This document shows positions 55,555 through 64,000 of a DNA stretch of 64,000 nucleotides, in pieces. This stretch comes from Lucinisca nassula. Lineage: Eukaryota; Mollusca; Bivalvia; Lucinida; Lucinidae. The stretch covers positions 64,254,406 to 64,318,405 of the forward strand of contig OY757010.1 in NCBI GenBank assembly GCA_963580285.1, in the 5' to 3' direction. The notes beneath the pieces were generated by a model, which was not told the origin of the DNA, did not search any database, and worked only from the letters and a program-made list of their open reading frames with translations. The translations under genes were made by a program, and so were the position numbers. Position 1 is the first letter of the stretch; each line of letters starts with the position of its first letter.

Positions 55555-57300
55555 CAGGATGTGGTGGTGGTGTTGGTGGCTGTGGTGGTGGAGGTGGACG
55601 TGGCTGTGGTGGTGGTGGTTGAGGTTGTGGTGGTGGTGCGGGTGGTGGTGTTGGAGGCGGTGGTAGTGGAGGTGAGGGTGATGATGTCTTCGTCGGATAT
55701 TGTTGGCGAATGAGGGTGGTTTGTCTTCTCCGTATTTTAATCCCAAGCCTCCGGCTAACTATCATGGTCCTGAAAAAACTGTATCAGTTGGCGGGAGGTG
55801 ACGATGGTGTTGGTGGCGGCGGCGCGGGTGGTGGGTGGTGGTGTTGGTGTTGGTGGCTGTGGTTGTGGTGGTGGTTGAGGTGGAGGTGGTGGTGGTTGTG
55901 GTTGAGGTGTCGAGAGGAGGAGGGAAAGGAAGAGGAGGAGGAGGAGAGATGGACTAGGAGGGGAGGCGTAGGGAGGAGGAGGAGGGAAAGCGGATGTGAG
56001 GAGGAGGGAAGGAGAAATGGAGGAGGAGAAGTTGGTGTGGTGGTGGTGGAGGCGGTGGTAGTGGAGGTGAGGGTGATGGTGTCTTCGTTGGATATTGTTG
56101 GCGAATGGTGGTGGTTTGTCTTCTCCGTATTTTAATCCCAAGCCTCCGGCTAACTATCATGGTCCTGAAAAAACTGTATCAGTTGGCGGGAGGTGTCGAT
56201 GGTGTTGGTGGCGGCGGCGCGGGTGGTGGGTGGTGGAGGTGGTGGTGTTGGTGTTGGTGGCTGTGATGGTGGTGTTGGTGGCTGTGGTGGTGGAGGTGGT
56301 GGTGGTTGAGGTATCGAGAGGAGGAGGGAAAGGAAGAGGAGTAGGAGGGGAGGCGTAGGGAGGAGGAGGAGGAGGGAAAGCGGATGTGAGGAGGTGGTGG
56401 TGGAGGTGGTTGTGGTTGAGGTGTCGGGAGGAGGAGGAGGAGGAGAGATGGACTAGGAGGGGAGGCGTAGGGAGGAGGAGGAGGGAAAGCGGATGTGAGG
56501 AGGAGGAGGGAGTAGGAGGAGGGATGGAGGAGGAGGTGTTGGTTGTGGTGGTGGTGGTGGTGGTGTTGGAGGCTGTGGTAGTTGAGGTGGGGGTGATGGT
56601 GTCTTCGTTGGATATTGTTGGTGAATGGTGGTGGTTTGTCTTCTCCGTATTTTAATCCCAAGCCTCCGGCTAACTATCATGGTCCTGAAAAAAACTGTAT
56701 CAGTTGGGGGGAGGTGACGATGGTGTTGGTGGCGGCGGCGCGGGTGGTGGGTGGTGGTGTTGGTGTTGGTGGCTGTGATGGTGATGTTGGTGGCTGTGGT
56801 GGTGGTGGTGGAGGTGGTGGTGGTTGAGGTGTCGAGAGGAGGAGGGAAAGGAAGAGGAGGAGGAGGAGAGATGGACTAGGAGGGAGGCGTAGGGAGGAGG
56901 AGGAGGGAAAGCGGATGTGAGGAGGAGGAGGGAGGGGAAGGAGAAATGGAGGAGGAGGAGAGATGGACTAGGAGGGGAGGAGGAGGAGGAGGGAAAGCGG
57001 ATGTGTGAGGAGGAGGAGGGAAAGGAGGAGATAGCAAAGGAGGAGGAGGAGATGTGGACTAGGAGGGGAGGCGTAGGGAGGAGGAGGAGGGGAAGAAGAC
57101 ATGGACAAGGAGGAGGAGGATTAGGGAGGAGGAGGGAAAGGAAGAGGATGAGAACTGGACTAGTAGGGGTGGCGTAGGGAGGAGGAGGAGGGAAAGTGGA
57201 TGTGGGAGGAGGAGGAGGGAAGAGGAGAAGGATGGGGAAGGTGAAATGGAGGAGGAGGAGGGAAAGGAGAGGAGGAGAAAGAGGAGGGAGGGTTGTATGT
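55555..57300. repeat. G-rich GGT/GGA satellite with nested about 450-bp units
   Basis: The plus strand is almost purely G, A and T in ggtggtggt and ggaggagga runs. A non-repetitive segment of about 85 bp (cttctccgtattttaatccc ... aactgtatcagttgg) recurs at about 55727, 56119 and 56639, defining higher-order units of about 390-520 bp. All Pro/His-rich minus ORFs and Gly/Trp-rich plus ORFs here are low-complexity artefacts. Confidence 0.75.
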
Positions 57301-57339
57301 ATGTATGCATGTAATCTGTCTTAAATTGTGAATTAAGGT

Positions 57340-57606
57340 ACTGTTAGTACTTTGATTTTTTTCGTTGTAAGCCTTATGCAAAATAAGGTAGATTCTCGGC
57401 ACTGCTACTACTTTGATTTTTCTTCGTAACAAGCCTTATGCACGATAAGGTAGATTCTCGGTACTCCTATTCCTTTGATTTTTCTTCGTAGCAAGCCTTA
57501 TGCGCGATAAGGTAGATTCTCGGTACTGCTATTACTTTGATTTTTTTCGTAGCGCTCCTTATACACGACAACGTAGATATTCGATACTGTTACTACTTTG
57601 ATTTTT
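57340..57606. repeat. 63-bp tandem repeat, four copies
   Basis: The unit contains actttgatttttcttcgta, gcaagccttatgcacgataa ggtagattctcgg and tactgctatt. Confidence 0.7.
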
Positions 57607-59146
57607 TACATGTCTTTGAGGGATCACCTCATTCTAACAAACGCTCAGAACTTAGGCGTTATGCGCCGCCTCACCGAGGCTGGATCCCGAAACCACAACG
57701 TATCTTTAACGAGATGGTTCTGTTGTATGTATGTCTAACGCGGTGATTATTTCGATGTCCGAACACGCTCCTTGGGATGAAAGCCAAAAAGTGCACCGTC
57801 CTTCGGATCGGTACGGCGCAGTTTAAAGACCCCTACCATTATAAAGTTAGAGAACCATGTGAAAAAAAAAACAGCGTATAAATCTATATGCCATATTCTC
57901 ATGGTCTAACCCACAATGGAATCTTCCGCCTAAAATTATGGAGTATTCCAATAAAAGCGGTGTTAAGTTAGCGATAAGCTTTGCGAGATTAATGAGGTCA
58001 AGACCTACATTGAACACCGCGTCTGAACTGGGCCCACACTGTTTGCAAATGTCCCCCGAAAAGGGCCAATAGATATATGCGGAAAACGTGTATCGAAATT
58101 GAGAAAATGTTTGTTATAATACATAAAGGTCATCAAATGGCGTTTAAAGGAACTCACCTAACCCCATTTAAGCCGAATGAGTCGTTCCATCTTAGACGAG
58201 TGTAGACAATTCGGTCTGTGTCCGAACACGTTCCATTGGCATCATTTGCTGGGGGTAAAAGCCAAAAATTGCACCGTCCTTCGGTTCGGGACGTTAACTG
58301 GAGGTCCCCTATGCTGGAAGAGTCATCTCCTGTGCAGGTCAAAGACCCCTACCGTAATTACACGATGACTTTGTAGTCTTTCAACCCTGCAAACTGGAGT
58401 GTAAGTAATGTACACCTTCGAGTAATGGTCAAATATGACCGATCGCAATATAAGAAAGGAAAATATACGGAGACGAAATGACATCTCAAGACCTGTCGCC
58501 CGATGAAACCGATAGGGTTTATAGAGGCCGCCTCGCACCGCTTTGCCTTGGCAGCCTTAGAACCTTACCAGTATGAGGTCGTTTCAGCTCTGCGCAGCCT
58601 CATCTATTTCTCCAATCCCCTATGAGCGGGGCGACTGAAGTGACGGTGACCATCGGAATTCATAAAATTTACCTGGGTAAGTGTTGAAAAACAATTAATG
58701 CGGCTAATTTTAACGACCCGTAACGCGATAAAACTGGCATAAACCCATTTAAATCGAATGAGTTTCTTAGACGAGTGAAGACAATTCAAAGGGCGAAATG
58801 GGGCGAATGTTTTTCTCATTAAATTTCATCTGCGACGGAGAGAATTATCCGTCTTGCTGGAGTATTCAGACAATGGCGATGTATATAAATAAACTAGTCG
58901 AAGTTAGAAAAAAAAACAGCGTATAAATAGGCTTGAAATGGTGTCGAATTTAATGAGTCAGTGCTGTAACACGATAAAAACTGACCAAAGGCCATTTAAG
59001 CCGAATGAGTTCTTCCATCTTAGACGAGTGGAATCGACAGGTAGTTGAAAAATTGCATTTACTGCCACGCCTTTGCATATATTTTTATAAAACTTTGATA
59101 GAAATGTGCCATCTACGATATGATTTTAGGCCTCTTGCTCATTTTC
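57607..59146. other. Internal Polinton-like spacer, mosaic
   Basis: Repeated words gccgaatgagtcgttccatc ttagacgag (58170, 58997), gcaccgtccttcgg (57797, 58269) and aaaaaacagcgtataaat (57866, 58914). A SINE-1 fragment lies at 58466-58635 (minus), and 59040-59140 resembles tandem units of the outer element. No gene. Confidence 0.4.
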
Positions 59147-60056
59147 ATGAAACAAGTCATGATTCAAAACATTCCCGTATAATGGGTCGTAGCCCGTACC
59201 GTTTGCCCAGGGCCGTGTCATCAGGATCTACGCTGTTTGCCTCGTTCCATTTATAGGATGTTAGGCTTGAAATGGTGAGTGCTCGTAATGAGTGCGGAAT
59301 GGGCGAATGTTTTTCTCAATATAGATCCACGTTCTATAATCGTAAATGGTCTAACCCATGTGTATGACAATGGACTCTCCCAGCCTAATAAGTACGGAGT
59401 GTTCCATTTTCAGATAGTTAGTGGTGAAGACCTACACCGGTCTGAAAGGTCATCTAGGGTCAGCCGACATATTAAACGAAGAGTTTAGCCATTCTGCAAT
59501 CATTTAGTGACGAGGCAGCAAAGGGAGTAGGCAAAATAATGCGAGTTATTTACTAGAAACCCGTATTTTTATTGTCGTCTGCTAATGTTTTCGCATCTTA
59601 TTTTATCAAAAGAAGCAGGGCTCGAGCTTCACCGCTCCTATCCGGTTCGGATCGAAGTGGACGCCTTCGCAGAATATAGGGGTGGATAGGAAGTACACGT
59701 ACTGGTACGTTGGCCAAATGTTTAAGCCATTTGCAGTCGGGATACCTGGTGTGGGAATGGTCACCCCTCTACCCTGTAGATGAGCCCGTATATATAGAAT
59801 ACCCCGTGCCCTAGGACGTGACGCTACCATCCCGTGGTCTAGGGCGTTTCTACTAAACGCGTCAACCCCCTCCACATAGGTCATCCGGCGACCCCTCGTA
59901 AGGTGTTCGAGGGTCAAACGAGGACAGAAATGGCGGCCATCTTGGTCTAATCCCCGATCGAGAGCGACCCCTGCGAGGTCATCGAGGGACAAAATGGCGG
60001 CCATCTTGTCGACAATCCTGTGACGTCATTGGGGGCCAAGAGACCCCTATACTACT
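59147..60056. repeat. Right terminal inverted repeat
   Basis: Inverted copy of 54647-55554. The outer terminus reads gacccctatactact before ACTTGA. Confidence 0.8.
59606..60004 (-). CDS. ORF in right TIR, unknown (132 codons)
   Basis: Minus strand, inward. Starts MAAILSLDDLAGVALDRGL and contains MTYVEGVDAFSRNALDHGM, then PTYQYVYFLSTPIF, ending in KLEPCFF. It is the longer version of the left-arm ORF. Aromatic- and Gly/Pro-rich patches suggest a folded product if it is real. No signal peptide or catalytic motif recognised. Confidence 0.4.
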   Translation of the reverse strand: MAAILSLDDLAGVALDRGLDQDGRHFCPRLTLEHLTRGRRMTYVEGVDAFSRNALDHGMVASRPRARGILYIRAHLQGRGVTIPTPGIPTANGLNIWPTYQYVYFLSTPIFCEGVHFDPNRIGAVKLEPCFF

Positions 60057-60681
60057 ACTTGACTTCATTAAAAGCCATATATCTCAGAAATAGTTCAGCT
60101 CCCCACCCCTAAAACATATTCTTGTTCCTTATGATAATACTCGTTCAGTCACACCAACTTGGGGGTCTCTTTGTGCTGAGGCAATGTGCCCCGCCCTTCC
60201 ACTTTCTAAAAGGCCATATATTTCAGAAACCATTCAAATCCCCAGCCCATAATCATATATGTTCTTGTTCCTTATTATTAGCACACCTACTGTAGTGGTG
60301 TCCGCAGGGGCCTTTCCACTTCATAAAAGGGCCTCATATCTCGGAAACTGTTCAGATTCCTACCCCTAAACCATATGATAAGACATATTTGGGGACAATA
60401 ATCTTGGGATCCCCTGGGATTGACAGGGCATGCTCCAACCCCTCCACTGCCTTATATATCCAGATCCCCACTGCTAAACCATCCTAGTGTGATAAGACAC
60501 ATTTAGTGATACCAACCAGGGCTCCATTGGGTCCATGTTACACCCCTCTTCTTCATAAAAGGCCTAATGTTTCATATACTGAATTCACATGGGTGCTCAT
60601 TTGGATATGGGGGTTCTCTTAGCAGATTAAAATGAGTGCCCACCTGAGCTCTGGTGAGCATAGTGGCCCATGGGCCTCTTG

Positions 60682-60737
60682 TTTTGGATAGCCTATTGGC
60701 CATTTTGTGGAAAAGTAACTGTCCTTTTGGCTTTCCG
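60682..60737 (+). mobile_element. Naiad 3' UTR, right piece
   Basis: tttggatagcctattggcca and gaaagtaactgtccttttgg continue the fragment broken at 53084. Confidence 0.65.
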
Positions 60738-60900
60738 TCCATGCTTATAAACCCAATTGGTTAATGAATCATTGGGCGACAGGGCTTGCGATACCATTTC
60801 ATCTCAATGTCGGGAAAAAGTCCCACAAAATTGGAAGCAGCATCTCCCTATGCAGTGTTGACGGGGACGTTAAACCCCATATCAAACAAAGAAAACAACA
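60738..60900 (+). mobile_element. SINE-1, 5' truncated
   Basis: ccatgcttataaacccaatt to gacggggacgttaaacccca plus a caaacaaag tail. Confidence 0.65.
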
Positions 60901-61137
60901 TGTACGTGCAAAAGAAAAAAAAATGAGAAAAAGAAAATGCATTTCTTTTCATTTCAGGATTCAGTATATATTGAATCCGCAAATAAAATACTGCAATTAA
61001 AACAACTGATACAGATGTATACTTTGAATGGCCAGTTAAGCTGGAATAATGCAAGGGATTATCGAATCGTCCAAGTGGGTCGATGCGCCATTTTGAATAA
61101 CTAAAAAAAAAAAAAAAAAATGTGTAGAACAAAAGAC

Positions 61138-61363
61138 TGGCCCCGAGGTTATAAAACATTTTTCATGCTCAACTCAGCTGAGCATGAAACTTCTGATGCT
61201 CATAAAAATTAAAATACTAAGAAAATGAGCGATTTTTCTTTCTCAGATAGCAGAGAATGGTATTTGTCCTGCTCACAAATTGTTGGCATTTTAAAATTTG
61301 TGAGCAGGACAAATTTCATGCTCAAGTGAGTTGAGCATGAAAACAGTTTTATAACCGGGGCCT
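61138..61363. mobile_element. Palindromic TIR MITE (ataaaac / catgctca)
   Basis: Ends ggccccgaggttataaaaca and agttttataaccggggcc are inverted. The repeated ttcatgctcaactcagctga gcatgaaa hairpin and the central stem gtcctgctcacaaatt / aatttgtgagcaggac give three nested palindromes. Confidence 0.7.
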
Positions 61364-61481
61364 GTACTCGAGTGTATCAAACTTTAATTTCAAATTTGCG
61401 GGCCGTTAATTTGTCATTAAAAAGTTCGCCATTAATTCCAGCTGTACGAAAGTTTTAATCACGGATATTCGTCTACTACTA

Positions 61482-61787
61482 CGGCCCCCGCACATAGGGG
61501 CTTGAAGAAATATATGGGCTGCATGATGCTTCCACGCAGAGCTGAATCCGGCCCGCACACTAGTACTGGTAAACCGCTTAGAGGATCTAAGCCTGTCCAG
61601 GAACCGCGGTGCGAGGTGGACCGTCCGTGCTAATAAAACCCTATTTGTTTCATTGGGCGACAGGGCTTGAGATGTCATTTCATCTCAATGTCGGGTAAAA
61701 GTCCCACAAAATTGGAAGCAACGTCTCCAAAATGACCTTAACAGTGTTGACGGGGATGTTAAACCTCAAATCAACCAACCAAATCGT
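61482..61787 (+). mobile_element. SINE-1, full length
   Basis: gcccccgcacataggggctt to ggatgttaaacctcaaatca plus accaacca. It is flanked by cgtctactactac and cgtctactactata, a 12-13-bp target duplication. Confidence 0.75.
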
Positions 61788-62285
61788 CTACTACTATACT
61801 ATAAGCTCCCCTGGAGCATTCGGCCCAGTTGAGCTAAAATGATAAAATGCAATTGTTTTGTTTTTGTTTTTTTTTTCGTTATGATGTTTACAAGTTTCCC
61901 TTCCAACATACATTGTTATGCATTTGTTGTGATTGTAAAAATCGATAAGGTAACGTACACAGGTATAAATACGGAGAATAAGGTATGCATCAAAATTCTA
62001 AGCCGTCCCAGTGCGTGTCAACATAATTTAGCTGAGTGGCCACATGTTTTGCAAAGAACTGCTTACTTGGCGTGTCGTCTGTGAATTTATTGTTTGGATA
62101 GACTTTGGATTCTGATTGGATCAGTTCATAAAGCATCTTTACACATTAATTTATTCCATTCTACATATAGTGACGCTTTTATAACTCGAATACGGATAAT
62201 TCATTTACTTTGCCAATTAAAACTCACTATTGGGTGTCTATTGAATGGTTCCTATAGCTCAAGATATCCACATGTTAGGTTTGAT
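61788..62285. other. Unassigned stretch
   Basis: ORFs at 61839-62084 and 62094-62306 show no family motif, signal peptide or splice context that I trust. Confidence 0.35.
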
Positions 62286-62289
62286 GATA

Positions 62290-62520
62290 CAGTCGAACTT
62301 CAATAGCTCGAACACCTTTAGGACAATGAAAATCTTTTCGAGACAGAGGTAGTTCGAGCCACTGAGTGTTACTTCCAGGAGGCATAACGGGATTAATTTT
62401 GGGAAATCTTTTCGTTTCGGTGTTCCATAATAAAAATATATGCTGTGTGTACTCATTAGAATCGCCTCGACGAGGCGATTCTAATGAGCACACACAGCAT
62501 ACATTTGAGCATTCATAAGA
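62290..62520. mobile_element. pogo-like MITE relative with palindrome core
   Basis: Left end cagtcgaacttcaatagctc and core gtactcattagaatcgcctc / gaggcgattctaatgagcac as at 26939-27273. The right TIR is lost and a SINE-2 begins there. Confidence 0.6.
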
Positions 62521-62705
62521 GCGCTGTCTCTAAATCATTAGGTCTCGCACCGCTGTGGGTTGAGCTAACCTCGGGTCACATGTGAGACGATAAGTTCTGC
62601 AACGGAGGGTTAGGTGGTTTTTCTCTGGTTACTCTGATGTTTGCCCACCTGGTCAACGACCGGCTCAATATGAGTGAAATAAACTTGAAAGGCCGTAAAA
62701 CAAAA
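62513..62705 (+). mobile_element. SINE-2 copy, 5' truncated
   Basis: taagagcgctgtctctaaat cattaggtctcgcaccgctg through acgaccggctcaatatgag to ttgaaaggccgtaaaac. Confidence 0.7.
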
Positions 62706-62871
62706 AAGGATAGTCCGTTTGGATCATGCGTTTTATGGTCAAATTACAACAAGAAAAAAAAAAACGTGAGTGCTGTTGTGTATTCCATGTTTCCAAGTGA
62801 GTACCATTAAGCAATGTCATGTGTATTTTCCATTAATAAAACTGACGCATTTATTTCTTTTTCTTGAGTGT

Positions 62872-63092
62872 TGGTTTTGGTTTTACGGCCCTTTCAAGAT
62901 TATTTCACTCATATCGAGCCGATCGTTAATCAGAGGTGGGCGAAAACCGGAGTACCCGGAGAAAAACCACCTGACCTTCCGTTGCAGAACTTGCCGTCTC
63001 ACATGTGACCCGAGCGAGGCTCGAACCACAGCGGTGAGAGACCTAATGATCAAGAGTCAGCGCTCTTAACCATCAGGCCACGAAGGCCCGTT
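62872..63092 (-). mobile_element. SINE-2, full length
   Basis: Minus strand: cgggccttcgtggcctgatg gttaagagcgctgactcttg (tRNA-like head), tgtggttcgagcctcgctcg (B box), and body ending ttgaaagggccgtaaaacc. Confidence 0.75.
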
Positions 63093-63202
63093 TTTCTTTG
63101 AGTGTAGGTTATTTTTGTGATACCAGTAGAAAGTAAAAGCCATTTGAAACATGACTGAGTGGTTTCATGCACAAGAAAATAAAAATTAAAATTTTCTCAC
63201 CA

Positions 63203-63458
63203 GTCATCATTTTCAAAAGTCCGTGATATGAACACCCTTCTAAACCCTACTTTATAAAGAGAAAAGTGGAGTTTGCAGGGGTATACATTATTTAACTTCT
63301 TCTCAAAGACATAGGTTTTGGGTACTCGTTAGAATCGCCTCAATGACAATCTATGTTCGGTATATAAATAAGAAAAATATCACAAATTTTATATGAAAAG
63401 AAGCCAGTTTGGGAAAATGAAAAATGCACTATGTCACACATGTGTGTTATCGCAATGA
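63203..63458 (+). mobile_element. Hairpin MITE, family A, palindrome truncated
   Basis: Start catcattttcaaaagtccgt, end tgtgtgttatcgcaatg. The core keeps ggtactcgttagaatcgcct caatgacaatc only. Confidence 0.6.
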
Positions 63459-64000
63459 GGAAGAAAATCTAGGCAAAATAGAAGTGAAGGCAATTATAGC
63501 TATACACCTTTGACTCGTGATCGTATAGTGTTTCCTTAATGATAAAATATAACTAAAGTCATGTTTCAGTTTCAACAGCTTTATTAGGCAGGCACCTCAT
63601 ACGAGTGCACAACTCCTAAATCAGACTAACGGGATGCAAGCTGATCAAGTAGACACCTGAAGTCTTGATCAGAAACCCCAGTATTTGATGACTGCACTAA
63701 TAATATGATCTTTAAAATGCAGTTTCATCAGGTTTTTAAAGTACTTCACATGAACACCTGCTTAAATGACCTTAAACGGAAATGTCAGAGTCATATGATA
63801 TTACGAAATTAAGATGGCTCATAATCAAGTTGTGATTTGAATGGCTGCCAGGTTACATGTAATGCAGTTTTAAGTGCATCTTTGCATTTTATACAAAGTT
63901 ATATAATTGATGTTTCAGGGTTTTAAAATGAAGCTGTTTCATAATAAGAATTGAAGCTTAATATTTTCATAATAGTTCTGGGACAGAAGCTTACTGCCTT
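63459..64000. other. Unassigned stretch
   Basis: AT-rich sequence with no ORF, exon or repeat recognised. Confidence 0.35.

Larger units (their letters stand above)
54647..60056. mobile_element. Polinton/Maverick-like element, deleted derivative (5.41 kb)
   Basis: Ends AGAAGTATAGGGGTCTC and (reverse complement) AGTAGTATAGGGGTCTC, flanked by ACTTGA at 54641-54646 and 60057-60062. Inverted arms of about 908 and 910 bp (54647-55554, 59147-60056) are roughly 95% identical by eye. A 6-bp duplication and a 5'-AG terminus with long TIRs are Polinton hallmarks. No PolB, integrase, ATPase or capsid gene is present, so this would be a non-autonomous derivative. The interior is a GGT/GGA satellite and tandem repeats. 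Confidence 0.65.
53085..60681 (+). mobile_element. Helentron-like element, agagc subtype, interrupted by Polinton-like DNA
   Basis: Starts agctcaccagagccgaaggc tccgggggagc and has the aacgacatctcctctgaagc module. Tandem units then share gataagacgcattcagtgac, accaacctgggggtc and ccccaccccctccacttcat. The 3' end at 60645-60681 is gagctctggtgagc, hairpin gtggcccatgggcc, CTTG. Its own length without the 5.4-kb insertion and 6-bp duplication is about 2.2 kb. Confidence 0.65.

Noticed and set aside
55445..57432. Proline/histidine-rich and glycine/tryptophan-rich ORFs on both strands
   Set aside because: They read the GGT/GGA satellite in several frames at once; no unique sequence or start context.

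Overview
The window looks like an intron-rich, transposon-dense invertebrate nuclear genome, most likely a heterodont bivalve such as a clam. The evidence is one spliced animal gene, long introns packed with retroelements and hairpin MITEs, repeats ending in agctcacctg/caggtgagc, and a Penelope-like retroelement of the Naiad type whose frame is broken only by UGA. The species is an inference; no marker gene is present.

Host gene. Six plus-strand exons between 10863 and 38067 join in frame at consensus splice sites. They encode 492 residues of an SLC16 (monocarboxylate transporter-like) MFS protein up to its stop codon. The first exon(s), with the start codon and TM1 motif, lie upstream or were not recognised. 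All other protein-like material I can support belongs to mobile elements.

Layout. 1-10.8 kb: Helentron-like tandem-repeat element, then Naiad 3' fragments, SINEs and palindromic MITEs. 10.9-38.1 kb: the SLC16 gene, whose introns hold about 15 hairpin MITEs, several SINEs, a palindromic composite (18.2-21.3 kb), the near-complete antisense Naiad (about 21.85-26.14 kb) and a Helentron-like element (33.9-35.7 kb). 38-49 kb: SINEs, a minisatellite, MITEs and long unassigned stretches. 49.8-60.7 kb: two large Helentron-like elements. One carries a nested smaller Helentron-like element. The other carries a 5.41-kb Polinton-like element with about 910-bp inverted repeats, an AG terminus and a 6-bp ACTTGA target duplication. 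60.7-64 kb: SINEs and MITEs.

Main result. The Naiad at 22416-26025 reads as GIY-YIG endonuclease, CxC linker and reverse transcriptase, interrupted by four in-frame UGA codons and one 249-bp MITE. No UAA or UAG was found in the joined frame. At least three UGAs sit where the family has cysteine, so the element very probably encoded a multi-selenocysteine protein. Selenoprotein Naiads in clams have been reported (Craig et al. 2021, cited from memory), so the class is known. This copy, its 3' UTR structures, and the hairpin core shared between otherwise different MITE families deserve a closer look.
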